A DNA stretch of 64,000 nucleotides from Torymus aiolomorphi (lineage: Eukaryota; Arthropoda; Insecta; Hymenoptera; Torymidae): assembly GCA_036365515.1 (NCBI GenBank), contig CM070876.1, forward strand, positions 99,032,150-99,096,149. The letters are read 5' to 3'. Shown here in pieces: positions 10,831 through 22,300 of the stretch. The position numbers and the translations under genes were made by a program. Below the pieces are notes generated by a model. The model made no database searches. It worked only from the letters and a program-made list of their open reading frames with translations, and was not told where the DNA came from. Every line of letters starts with the position of its first letter. Position 1 is the stretch's first letter.

Positions 10831-11814
10831 GATGAAAAAAAAATATTATGAAAAAGAAATGTGTGGTTAGCAAAATAATGAAACGAATTCCAGCTTTAGA
10901 ATGTGCAATAGAAGGCTAGAGGTAAATTTTAACACAAATTTAATAATGTAATAATAATTTGTCAAAAGAACAAGAGCAAATGGATGTATAAGAGTGTTTT
11001 GTGAAAAAACTTAGTATCAGGTGCTGTTACATAATGGTAATTAACTTGGCAAACTTTCCGCTTCGCATTTTTAGGCTAGAGGATTAGGTGACTTCAGAGA
11101 AATAGATGCTAAAGAGTAGCTTTTAAAAAACTTTGTACCGTCTGCTGCTATGGAAATGGCAGTTGACATGCGAACTCAACTTTTCAGCCAACTTTGAGCT
11201 TCGAGTTTTATAAAAGCAAGAGAATCAGCTGGTGATACAGAGATTTGAATTGTAATTCTGATAACTTGTACTTTTGTCTTTTATTCCTTGCAAAAGCTAC
11301 AAAGAAAAAATATATTATTGTTATCTTTTTTAACAACTTTAAATTCTCTGCTGAAATACTAATATAAGTTTAATGTTTTTATCGAAACAATCTTGCTCTC
11401 AACAACTGTCCAACTCTCTACAAATAACTTGACGGAAGCTTAAATGCTTTTTGAAACAATTATATAATAAACACTTATAAAAAATATTTTTTAAACTATT
11501 TTCTATAATTCCTATAAAAACACTTTCTATTTCTCACAAAACTGATTTTTGCTATTTAAATTATCTCTTTATCTCTTTACAATATTTGTTTGTATGTATC
11601 TTTGCTATGAAAATGTTTTCTTTTTCTTATAAAAATCATTTTTCTTGTCTGTAGTATTACTCATTAAATTAAAGTCGTACTTCCAATAACAGAATCATTT
11701 CTGTAAATTATTCATTATTATATTTTCTATACAAAATTTCTCCAAAAATGGTCCATCACTACATCTTTTAAAAAATCCTTTAATAAATTATTTTACAAAA
11801 CTTCTACAATCCTT
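10831..11814. other. Gene-free AT-rich stretch
   Basis: Nothing beyond low-complexity AT is recognised. A motif similar to the ends of family R continues weakly for about 100 bp. Confidence 0.45.
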
Positions 11815-12110
11815 TAATAGTATATTACGCACCAAGGGAGGAAAAAAGTTGGACAGTGAACAGCTCGTGTAAATTGCCATCTGAGCCGATCAGACGAGCC
11901 GAAGGCAAACACGAGCTGTGGGCTGGCCAATTTTACTCCCGTATATTTTGCCTAGCGAGGTTAAAAATACAACTTCGCGATCGGGCGCCGGGATCCAAAG
12001 TGGTACTTTCGGCCCGCTAGGCAAAATAGTATATTACGCACCTAGGGAGGAAAAAACTTGGACAGTCCATATCTCGTGTAAATTGCCACCCGAGCTGAAG
12101 GCGAGGCAAC
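11815..12110. repeat. Direct repeat pair flanking a short GC-richer spacer
   Basis: TAGTATATTACGCACC plus AGGGAGGAAAAAA, TTGGACAGT and CTCGTGTAAATTGCCA occur at about 11818-11885 and again at 12029-12090. The spacer contains GCCTAGCGAGG and an inverted CCGCTAGGCAAAA. It may be a fragment of a tandemly arranged element. Confidence 0.6.
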
Positions 12111-12395
12111 CATAGGAATTATTGTCCGAAACTATACAATATCCTAAAAAATTATTTACGTTTTATTTTATGAAAAGGAATTCTACAAACCAATCATAAA
12201 TTTTTGCGTTCTAAAGTCGAACGAAATTTCTTTCACGCGGATACTGAAAGTCAAACCCAAAAAGTTGTGAAATCAATTAAAGTGTAGTTCTATACTTAAC
12301 AAACATTATTTATAAAGTACTTTTACTCTTAATTAAAAAGTTGTGAAATCTCGATCTCTAAAAAATTTTTTTACAAAAGTAAAAACTAATTTAGA

Positions 12396-12491
12396 ACTTT
12401 TGTGAATAACAATACTACCATTTTAAAACTTTTGTGAATAACAATACTACCATTTTAAAACTTTTGTGAATAACAATACTACCATTTTAAA
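12396..12491. repeat. 32-bp tandem repeat, three copies
   Basis: Three consecutive identical copies of a 32-bp unit beginning ACTTTTGTGAATAACAATAC, at 12396, 12428 and 12460. Confidence 0.9.
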
Positions 12492-12626
12492 ATGATATTA
12501 AAAATATACCTTAATAAACTCTCATAACGTTATCACACAATCTAATTATTATTTTCTCTTAAAAAGTTATGAAATCAATCTCAAAAAACATTTTACAAAA
12601 GTTTAAACTAAGGCAAGTATTAGTCT

Positions 12627-12724
12627 CTCGCTCATCCTCCCTCTATCTCCCTTTCTTCCCTTGTCTCTCTCTTCCTCTCTTTCCCTCCCCTATCTCCCTC
12701 TCTCCCTCTCTCCCTCTCTCTCTC
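12627..12724. repeat. Pyrimidine-rich (TCCC/TC) tract
   Basis: Almost pure C/T strand with CTCTCTC and TCCCTC units. Frames on both strands here (S/L/P-rich and E/R-rich) are products of this composition. Confidence 0.9.
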
Positions 12725-12839
12725 AACATCCGTCAAACTGAGTACCAAAAACATTAATGAGGGCTTCAATAGTTTTTTAAAACAATCAACACGTTTTTTA
12801 AAAGCTAATTTTTTAAGTACGTTCTCTAACAACATAATT

Positions 12840-13349
12840 TCTCTAGTCCTTTTAATTCTTCAAGTCTCGTCTATTCAATAAGCACTTTTTACAAATGGGA
12901 ATAATTTTTTTCATGACTGTACAAATAATAATATTGTTAATATAAAACTTTCTACGAAAGTATAAAATAAGGCAAGTATAGACGTTTTTTCTACATAATC
13001 TATAAAAAAACAACCCAATTTGTCTAGACCTTTTATTTATTCGAATCTCATCTATTCAATAAGCACTCTCTACAAATGGTAATCATTTTTTTCATGATTG
13101 TACAAATAATAATAATATTGTTAATATAAAACTTTCTGCCAAAGTATAAAATAAGGCAAGTATAGACATTTTTTCTGTATAATATCTATAAAATAATAAT
13201 ATTTATGATTTTGTAAAAGAAAACAAATAAATACCAGTGAAAAAGTCTTTTACTTCTTTGATTCGTTGTATGCTGAACAAATTATATGTAAGTAAGTACA
13301 TTCAAATTGTTCACTGCAAATCAAACGAAAGTTGTGAAATCAATTATCA
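12840..13349. repeat. Imperfect direct repeats of about 180 bp
   Basis: Blocks CTATTCAATAAGCACT, TACAAATGG, TTTTTTTCATGA and AAAGTATAAAATAAGGCAAG occur at about 12866-12980 and again at 13045-13160. The last block occurs a third time at 13478. The material overlaps the left flank of the large inverted repeat. Confidence 0.65.
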
Positions 13350-14209
13350 ATAGTCAAGTAATGCAAATAACTCTCGGAAACTACTGTATGACTGTTCTCA
13401 GAAATGTATTGAAATTTGTTTATCTTTCTATACAAATTAAACAGAAGAAAGTACTGAAATGATATAAAACTTTCTACGAAAGTATAAAATAAGGCAAGTA
13501 TAGACGTTTTTTCTGTATAAATCTATAAAATAATAATATTTATGATTTTTTAAAAGAAATCAAATAAATACCAGTCAAAAAGTCTTTCATTTCTTTGAGT
13601 CATTGTATGCTGAACAAATTATATGTAAGCATTCAAATTGTTTACTGCAAATCAAACAAACGAAAGTTGTGAAATCAATTATCGTTAGTCAAGTAATGCT
13701 AACATCTCTCGGAAACAACTGTATGACTGTTTTGAGAAATGTATTCAAAATTGTTCATCCTTCTATATAAATTAAACACAAGAAAGTACTGAAATAAATT
13801 TATTGTAGTCAAGTACCCATAAGATAACTTCACTGACATAATAGAACTTTTCGTACCTTGCGTGTAAAATTACATTTTATGCCTACGTTGTAACTTAAAA
13901 AATATTCAGCCAGTGGGCATAAAGTATTACTTAACGCCTAAGAGGCGCAATAGCTCACATACTCCTATACAAAACCTTATAGAACCTATACCCACTTTAC
14001 GCCCGTGTAGGTGAAAATTGTTTTATGACTATTATGCTTTCTTTTCATTTCTAAAATTCATAGGAATTTTTTCAGATATTTACGAAAAGTCAAAATGTTG
14101 AACTTTCTATAGTTCTATAATATTACTCATCTTGGGAGGACAAGAGAAGTCTAGAGTTGCTCTAGCAGGGGTGGTTCTCCAATCTCCCACACATACTTGG
14201 CGGGCCAAG
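13350..14209. repeat. Left arm of a large inverted repeat
   Basis: Reverse complement of 18190-19046. It runs from ATAGTCAAGTAATGC (13350) to the inner CACATACTTGGCGGGCC (about 14191-14207). High similarity over about 860 bp suggests a foldback-type element of about 2.7 kb, once the transposon in its centre is removed. Confidence 0.85.
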
Positions 14210-14568
14210 AAAATGTAGAAATCTAAATTTTTGCATAAATTTATTAAAAATGTTTGTACGTATAAGTCCACTATAATTAATAAATAATTACAATGACTCT
14301 AATTTTTAATTGATACTTCTCAAATATATCATCCCTACATATGTGCAGAATATCACGATTATCCAAAATATTTTTCCTTGTGTCCGTCGTTTTTAAACAG
14401 GAATGAAATAAAATGTATATAAATTGTACTAAAAAATCTACTCAAAACTGCTTTAGATTTTACTAACCATTTTATAAGCCACCAATTTTTTATCCTTTTC
14501 TCGCGTGTAAATATCATATAAGATCTCATGTGAGTATTTCAGCTATCAGATCTCATATGAGATTTTAT

Positions 14569-14569
14569 A

Positions 14570-14655
<86 letters not shown>
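14569..14655. repeat. (TA)n microsatellite at transposon insertion site
   Basis: About 85 bp of TA immediately left of the transposon. A TA-rich tract also lies immediately right (17650-17671), so the element inserted into TA repeats. Confidence 0.95.
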
Positions 14656-14658
<3 letters not shown>

Positions 14659-15253
14659 CGTGTCCAAAAAGTCTGGAAACACCCAAATAATTTCTCAGCT
14701 GAATTACTATTGGAAAATGTTAAGGTCGCCTTTGTAGTAATTTTTTACGAGGAATCCAATGGTGACCTTGGATTCGACCTTGGACCTCATTTTTGAGGTT
14801 ATTTCAAGGTCAACCTCATTTTTTTAAATGTTAACCCCTATTTTTTATAGCGGAATCTGAAAGAGCGGAAAATTTTACGTCCGGATATGTATTAAGGTAT
14901 GAGGTTGAGGTTACCCCCAGAGGTCAAATTGAGGTCAAAGTATGATTTCTTAAAAATTTCGCGAGTTCAGTGGTAAAACAAAACAAACAAAGGTAAGGTT
15001 TGGTAAGTTCGAACGAAGACTTGAAGGTGACCTCTGATTCGACCTTGAACCTCATTTTGAGCCTCATTTTTGAGGTTATTTCGAGGTCAACCTCATTTTT
15101 TTAAATGGTAACCCCTATTTTTTTAGCGGAATCGGAAAGAGTGTGAAACTTTACGTCCAAACATGTACTCAGAACATAGTTCAAGAAGGACCTTGACGTT
15201 CATTTGAAGGTCATTTAAACTTAATGACGGTCTGATCTTGTGTAAACTTTTTA
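14656..15253. repeat. Left TIR of transposon 1
   Basis: Mirrors 17058-17649. It is rich in AAGGTC/GACCTT motifs, including an exact TCAAGGTCA at 14804-14812. Confidence 0.85.
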
Positions 15254-15406
15254 TCACACTGAGCGAGGTTAATTCTTTAGTAGTTTTCAACGAGAAATCT
15301 AATGGTGATCTTGACATTGTCCTTAAAAGTCATGTCAATTTCAATTTTTTTACATTTAGCGTTACCCAGGAACAACGACGTGGACGTAGTAAAATCTGTT
15401 CCCTTT

Positions 15407-15603
15407 GGGGTGCTTAATTTACGTGAGTCCCCTTGCCTCTCACGATGGGGTGCTTGATTTACGTGAGTCCCCTTGCCTCTCACGATGGGGCGCTTGATTT
15501 ACGTGAGTCCCCTTGCCTCTCACGATGGGGTGCTTGATTTACGTGAGTCCCCTTGCCTCTCACGATGGGGCGCTTGATTTACGTGAGTCCCCTTGCCTCT
15601 CAC
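15407..15603. repeat. Five 40-bp subterminal tandem repeats of transposon 1
   Basis: Five units of GGGGTGCTTGATTTACGTGA plus GTCCCCTTGCCTCTCACGAT (first unit TTAATTT; units 3 and 5 GGGGCGC). Each contains an imperfect GTGAG...CTCAC hairpin. The same core occurs in transposon 2 as 42-bp units. Tandem subterminal sites of this kind often bind transposase, but that role is inferred here. Confidence 0.9.
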
Positions 15604-15631
15604 ATTTGATTTTTTTAAACAGTATAACATC

Positions 15632-16708
15632 TTATTTCAAGTGCTCGAACTGTTCTCCATTCATTTCTTGACAGTAACCTAATCGATGATAGAAAGCACC
15701 AACAGCATTTTCAATCATTTCAGTAGGAATGAGAGCTGATTCATCAATGATCCTTTCACGTAATTCATCTAAGTTTAAGGGTTTTGTTTTGAATACACGA
15801 TCCTTCAGATAACCCCAATAGAAATAATCTAGAGGCGTTAAATCGGGGGACCTAGCTGGCCATTCAATTGCACCTCTTCGTCCTATCCATCGATTAATGA
15901 ATACTGTATCTAAGTATGTGCGAACGTTTCGTGCATAATGAGCTGCTGCACCGTCCTGTTGATACCATGTGTTATTAAAGTCCTCTTCAGCTATTTCTCT
16001 TATAGCAGGAACAATTTGATTCCGCAACATAGTTTCATACTTTTCTGCATTTAAATTGCCATCAATAAAAAATGGTCCTATAATCCTATTATTTAATATT
16101 CCAGCCCAGACATTTAATTTTTGTGGATATTGTGACTTGGCTTCTCTTGCCCAATGAGGGTTTTCAACTGCCCAATATCTACAGTTATGCCTATTTACGC
16201 TTGAGTCAAGTTGAAATGTAGCTTCATCTGAGAAGACTATATTTGATGGAAAATTTGGATTTTGTACGATGCGTGCCATCATATCATCACAGAATTCAAC
16301 GCGACGATCGAAATCATCTTCATTTAACTTGTGTATTAGCGTTACTTTAAATGGATGGAACTTCTCTCTCTTTAGTATGTTATGAATAGATGATTTACTT
16401 ATTTCGTGCAGTTGAGCTGCTCTACGAACGGAAGTATGCGGATCTTCGGTGAATGTTAACACAACATCTAAAGAATTTTCTTCGTTACCTGCTGACATTG
16501 GTCTGCCTGATCGAGGTAAATCGCTGATAGTGCCGGTATTTTCAAACCTTCTAACAGTTTTTTGAACTGTTGAAAATGATAGTGGAGTTCCATCAACCCT
16601 AAATGAAGCATTAAAAATATCTCTTACGGCCCTATAAGATCGCTGCATGTGTCCCCAACCTCTCATCATGAGAATCGTTATTCTTTCTCTATCAGTGAGT
16701 TTGTTCAT
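15632..16708 (-). CDS. D-D-41-D transposase (Tc1/mariner superfamily), intact
   Basis: A 358-residue protein that would cut and join its own TIRs at TA targets in the nucleus. The N-terminal half holds two helix-turn-helix-like segments (about residues 5-60, and 85-115 with the RRAAQLHEISKSSIHNIL helix pair) separated by a GRP-type linker (RSGRPMS, 66-72). The DDE core has Asp161 in VFSDEATF, Asp252 in YQQDGAAAH and Asp294 in SPDLTPLDYF, with 41 residues between the second and third Asp. This spacing fits the D-D-41-D (rosa-like) group, and RWIGRRG and WPARSPDL are typical of the wider family. The start is ATG at 16706-16708 and no internal stop is seen. The gene reads inward from the right TIR, and its stop lies 29 bp from the 40-bp repeat array. 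All catalytic residues are present, so function is plausible. Confidence 0.9.
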   Translation of the reverse strand: MNKLTDRERITILMMRGWGHMQRSYRAVRDIFNASFRVDGTPLSFSTVQKTVRRFENTGTISDLPRSGRPMSAGNEENSLDVVLTFTEDPHTSVRRAAQLHEISKSSIHNILKREKFHPFKVTLIHKLNEDDFDRRVEFCDDMMARIVQNPNFPSNIVFSDEATFQLDSSVNRHNCRYWAVENPHWAREAKSQYPQKLNVWAGILNNRIIGPFFIDGNLNAEKYETMLRNQIVPAIREIAEEDFNNTWYQQDGAAAHYARNVRTYLDTVFINRWIGRRGAIEWPARSPDLTPLDYFYWGYLKDRVFKTKPLNLDELRERIIDESALIPTEMIENAVGAFYHRLGYCQEMNGEQFEHLK

Positions 16709-16917
16709 TTTTATTACTCTTCGTAGTAGACCTTATCCAAAAATACTTTTTGAGTTGAAAATAAAAAGAACTTTTAATTTTCAAAAAATATGTTTGAAAG
16801 ATGACCAACCCTTTTCTGTGGTGGTTATGGAATGAATAATAGTTTATTGTCACTCTAACCATACGAAAAATAACAAGTAACAATGTTCAATATTTAAACG
16901 CTTCAAAAAATTTTACA

Positions 16918-17057
16918 ATGAATCAGCTCTCATTCCTACTGAAATGATCAAAAATACTGCTGGTGTTTTCGATCATCGATTAGGTTACTATCAAAAAGTG
17001 GATGGAAAATAATTCGAGCACTTGAAATAAGATGTTAGACTGTTTAAAAAAATTAAA
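16918..17057 (+). pseudogene. Diverged duplicate of the transposase 3' end beside the right TIR
   Basis: On the plus strand this segment reads like the last 40 or so transposase codons (ATGAATCAGCTCTCATTCCT through GAGCACTTGAAATAAGATGT). It is an inverted copy of about 15607-15740 with roughly a dozen or more substitutions and a premature TAA near the end. It then joins the TIR directly, so the 40-bp repeats and about 150 bp more of the left side are missing here. Confidence 0.8.
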
Positions 17058-17649
17058 AAGTTTACACAAGATCAGACCGTCATTAAGTTTAAATGACCTT
17101 CAAATGAACGTCAAGGTCCTTCTTGAACTATGTTCTGAGTACATGTTTGGACAAAGTTTCACACTCTTTCCGATTCCGCTAAAAAAATAGGGGTTACCAT
17201 TTAAAAAAATGAGGTTGATCTCGAAATAACCTCAAAAATGAGGCTCAAAATGAGGTTCAAGGTCGAATCAGAGGTCACCTTCAAGTCTTCGTTCGAACTT
17301 ACCAAACCTTACCTTTGTTTGTTTTGTTTTACCACTGAACTCGCGAAATTTTTAAGAAATCATACTTTGACCTCAATTTGACCTCTGGGGGCAACCTCAA
17401 CCTCATACCTTAATACATATCCGGACGTAAAATTTTCCGCTCTTTCAGATTCCGCTATAAAAAATAGGGGTTACCATTTAAAAAAATGAGGTTGACCTTG
17501 AAATAACCTCAAAAATGAGGTCCAAGGTCGAATCCAAGGTCACCATTGGATTCCTCGTAAAAGATTACTACAAAGGCGACCTTAACATTTTCCAATAGTA
17601 ATTCAGCTGAGAAATTATTTGGGTGTTTCCAGACTTTTTGGACACGCTG
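17058..17649. repeat. Right TIR of transposon 1
   Basis: Reverse complement of 14656-15253 with few differences, ending GGACACGCTG next to TA. Confidence 0.85.
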
Positions 17650-17687
<38 letters not shown>

Positions 17688-17896
17688 TTTGTTTTAACAG
17701 ATTTATGGAGCCCTCTTATACACATGAGCATATATATGGAGCCCGGGTCCCATAAAATATTTTTCTCGGGCGTTTATGGAGCCCGGTCTAGAGTCTATAA
17801 CCCCAGGGTCCATTATTTCTTTAGTCACTTGCCATAGGGATCTCTGGGCTGTAGGTACTAATATACAGGGATGGACTCCATAAACGGATGGGGGGG

Positions 17897-17937
<41 letters not shown>

Positions 17938-18189
17938 TATATAATGTTATCTGCAATTTTATATATTATAGGATGATCTCATATGAAATCGCATATGAGA
18001 TCTGATGTCCGATATTCATATATATGAGATCTCATATAATAGTTTCACGAGGGTTTGCAATTTCTATTTAAAAACAGAGTGACATATTCATGGATCAGTA
18101 TTTAATATGTAAATGCAACCCATTTATACATTTTATCTGATCTTTATATATGAAAATGACCATATGTCTACACCTTGAACTGCAAACCG
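17650..18189. other. TA/CA microsatellites and unique spacer
   Basis: TA and CACACA tracts (17650-17688) are followed by a region with three TATGGAGCCC repeats (about 17704, 17734, 17772), another TA tract (17905-17935) and ATGAGATCTCATAT-like palindromes near 17970-18040. No gene is seen. Confidence 0.6.
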
Positions 18190-19046
18190 TCGGGCCCGCC
18201 AAGTATGTGTGGGAGATTGGAGAACCACCCCTGCTAGAGGAACTCTAGACTTCTCTTGTCCTCCCAAGATGAGTAATATTATAGAACTATAGAAAGTTCA
18301 ACATTTTGACTTTTCGTAAATATCTGAAAAAATTCCTATGAATTTTAGAAATGAAAAGAAAGCATAATAGTCATAAAACAATTTTCACCTACACGGGCGT
18401 AAAGTGGGTATAGGTTCTATAAGGTTTTGTATAGGAGTATGTGAGCTATTGCGCCTCTTAGGCGTTAAGTAATACTTTATGCCCACTGGCTGAATATTTT
18501 TTAAGTTACAACGTAGGCATAAAATGTAATTTTACACGCAAGGTACGAAAAGTTCTATTATGTCAGTGAAGTTATCTTATGGGTACTTGACTACAATAAA
18601 TTTATTTCAGTACTTTCTTGTGTTTAATTTATATAGAAGGATGAACAATTTTGAATACATTTCTCAAAACAGTCATACAGTTGTTTCCGAGAGATGTTAG
18701 CATTACTTGACTAACGATAATTGATTTCACAACTTTCGTTTGTTTGATTTGCAGTAAACAATTTGAATGCTTACATATAATTTGTTCAGCATACAATGAC
18801 TCAAAGAAGTGAAAGACTTTTTGACTGGTATTTATTTGATTTCTTTAAAAAAATCATAAATATTATTATTTTATAGATTTATACAGAAAAAACGTCTATA
18901 CTTGCCTTATATTATACTTTCGTAGAAAGTTTTATATCATTTCAGTACTTTCTTGTGTTTAATTTGTATAGAAAGATAAACAAATTTCAATACATTTCTG
19001 AGAACAGTCATACAGTAGTTTCCGAGAGTTATTTGCATTACTTGAC
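18190..19046. repeat. Right arm of the large inverted repeat
   Basis: Mirror of 13350-14209. Short frames here on both strands correspond to the arm sequence and are not conserved as protein. Confidence 0.85.
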
Positions 19047-19379
19047 TATAATATGTACTAGAGATAATAGGTGTGCGTTCTATAGAAATTGTATAGATGC
19101 ACTGAAGAATAAAACCATGGAACAACGAGCTATAATGTTGTTAGGGGCTGCATCTACATAGATTCCATGATTTGCCGTTGTGGCGGTCTAGTGTTCAAGT
19201 CGTCCAATTGTAACAACATGTATACTACGTAAGAGAACGTATACATTACTTATACACCGTTCTTTGGCTTTTAGAGCGTAGGGAGAATAAAAAATAATTA
19301 TATAATTATATATAACGATATATATACTATTATATAACTATTAATACCTTAATAGTAACTTTCTTTTTTATCAATCAAG

Positions 19380-22300
19380 CCAAAAATTATCGTTTACAAT
19401 TAATCGCCGGCAATTTTTTTGTAAGTCTGTCGGGAGCTCTTGAAGCAATTTCCGTGATAACATTTTTATTAAATTCAAAAACTCTCGAGATAGAATTTTT
19501 CAAAGGTATGTTGCACGTATTTTTCACCGTTTCGCTCCGTGCGCAGCCCTTGAACGAAAACTTCCGGATGGATTTTGATATTGGCAATTTTTTTAAAAGC
19601 TTTGGAGAGCTCTTGAAGTAATTATCGCGATAAGATTTATATTAAATTCATAAACTCTCCAGATAGAATTTTTCAAACGTATGATTCACGAGTTTATCAC
19701 CGTTTCGCCCCATGCTCCACCCTGAACAAAAACTTCCGGATTGATTTTGATATTGGCAATTTTTCTGTAAGTCTATCGGGAGCTCTTGACGTAATGTCTG
19801 TAATAGAATTTTTATTAAATTGATAAATTCTTGAAATAGAATTTTTCAAACGTATTTTTCACGTGTTTTTCAGCGTTTAACCCCACTCCCCCCCCCCCCC
19901 CCCCCCCCGAACGCGACCTTCCGGATGGATTTTGATATTGGCAATGTTTTTATAAGTCTTTGGGGATCTCTTGAAGTAATTTCCGCGATAAGATTTATGT
20001 TAAATTCATAAACTCTCGAGATAGAATTTTTCAAACGTATGTTTCACGTGTTTTTCAACGTTTCGCCCCATGCCCCGCACTGAACGAAATCTTCCGGGTG
20101 GATTTTTATATTGTCAATTTTTTTGTAAGTCTATCGGGAGCTTTTGAACTAATATCCGGGATAAAATGTTTATTAAATTCATAACCTCCCGAGATAGAAT
20201 TTTTCAAACGTATGTTTCACCTGTGATTCCCTGTTCGCACCATACGCAGCCCCTCAACGAAAACTTCCGGATGGATTTTGATATTGGCAATTTTTTTATA
20301 AGCCTTTCGGGACACCTTGAAGGTATTTCCGGGATAAAGGTTCTATTAAATTCATAAACTCTCGAGATAGAATATTTCAAACGTTTATTTCACGCGTTTT
20401 TCATCGTTTTGCCCCATGCGCTGACTCTGAACGAAAACTTCCTGATGGATTTTGTTATTGGCAATTATGTAAGTCTATCGGGACCTCTTGAAGTAATTTC
20501 TGTAATAGAATTTTTATTAAATTCATAAATTCTTGAGATAGAATTGTTCAAACGTAGTTTTCACGTGTTTTTCACCGTTTCACCCCATTTGCACCCCCTC
20601 CCCCCCTCGAACGAAACCATCCGGATGGATCATGATATTGGCAATTTTTTTATAAGTCTTTGGGGAGCTCTTGAAGTAATTTCCGCGATAAGATTCATGT
20701 TAAATTCATAAACTCTCGAGATAGAATTTTTCTAATATATGTTTAACGTGTTTTTCATCGTTTCGCCCCATGCGCCGCCCCTGAACGAAAACTTCCCGAT
20801 GGATTTTGATATTGGCAATTTTTTTGTAAATCTGTCGGGAGCTCTTGAAGTAATTTCAACGATAAGGGTTTTATTAAATTCATAAACTCTCGAGATAGAA
20901 TTTTTCAAACGTATGTTTCAGGTGTTTTTCATCGTTCCACCCCATTCGTCCCCTCCCTCCGCCGTTATCCCACCGAACGAAAGCTTACGGATGGATATTG
21001 ATATTGGCAATTTTTTTATAAATCTTTGGGGAGCTCTTGAAGTAAATTCAACGGTAATATTTAAATTAAATTCATACACTCTCGAGATAGAATTTTTCAA
21101 ACGTATGTTTCACGTCTTTTTCACCGTTTAGCCCCATGCGCCGCCCCTGAACGAAAACTTCCGGATGGATTTTGGTATTGGCAATTTTTTTGTTAGTCTG
21201 TCGGAAGTTATTGAATTAATTTCAGGGATAAAAGGTTTACTAATTTCATAAACTCTCGAGATAGAATTTTTCAAACGTATGTTTCACGTGTTTTCTCCTG
21301 TTTCGCCTCATGCCCCGCCATCGAAAGAAACCTTCCGGACGGATTTTGATATTGGCAATATTTGTTTCAGTCTGTCGGGAGCGCTTGAAGTAATTTCCAC
21401 CATAAGGGTTTTATTAAATTCATAAACTCTCGTGTTAGGATTTTTCCAACGTATGTTTCACGTGTTTTTCACCAATTCGCCCCATGCTCCGCCCTGAATA
21501 AAAACTTCCAGATGGATTTTGATATCGGCAATTTTTCTATAAGTCTTTGGGAAGCTCTTAATGTAATTACCGTGATAAGATTTATATTAAATAGATAAAC
21601 TCTCGAGCTTGAATTTTTCAAACGTATTTTTCACGTGATTTTCACCGTTTCACCTCAGTCGCGCCCCCCCCCCCCCGCGCACGAAACCTTCCGGATGGAG
21701 TTTGATATTGGCAATTTTTTTATAAGTCTTTGGGGAGCTCTTGAAGCAATATCCACGATAAGATTTTTATTAAATTCATAAATTCTCGAGATATAATTTT
21801 TCAAACGAATGTTTCACGTGTTTTTCACTGTTTCGCCCCATGCGCAGTCCCTCAACGAAAACTTCCGGATAGATTTTGATATTGGCAATTTTTTTATAAG
21901 TCTTTGGGGAGCTCTTGAAGTAATATCCACGATAAGATTTTTATTAAATTCATAAATTCTCGAGATATAATTTTTCAAACGAATGTTTCACTTGTTTTTC
22001 ACTGTTTTGCCCCATGCGCCGCCCGTGAACGAAAACTTGCGGATGGATTTTGATTTTGGCAATTTTTTTGTAAGTCTGTCGGGATCTTTTGAAGTCATTT
22101 CCGGGATAAAGTGTTTATTAAATTCATAAACTCTTGAGATAGAATTTTGCAAACGTATGTTTCACGCGTTCGTCACTGTTTCATCCCATGCGCAGCCTCT
22201 CAACGAAAGCTTCCGGATGGATTTTGATATTGGCAATTTATTTATAAGTCTTTGGGGTGCTCTTGAAGTAATTTCTACGATAACATTTTTATTAAATTCA

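Larger units (their letters stand above)
14656..17649. mobile_element. Tc1/mariner-superfamily transposon 1 (D-D-41-D type)
   Basis: A 2,994-bp element starting CAGCGTGTCCAAAAAGTCTG and ending with its reverse complement, flanked by TA. TIRs are about 595 bp (14656-15253 and 17058-17649). It holds one transposase on the minus strand, a five-copy 40-bp subterminal repeat on the left only, and a diverged duplicate of the transposase 3' end just inside the right TIR. The intact coding frame suggests recent activity. Confidence 0.9.

Noticed and set aside
11918..12115. 65-codon frame spanning the direct repeat pair
   Set aside because: Crosses two repeat copies and a spacer. No motif, and the other copy is not open in the same way.
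14530..14796. Frame with a Tyr-Ile repeat followed by transposon sequence
   Set aside because: Read-through of TA repeats into the TIR.
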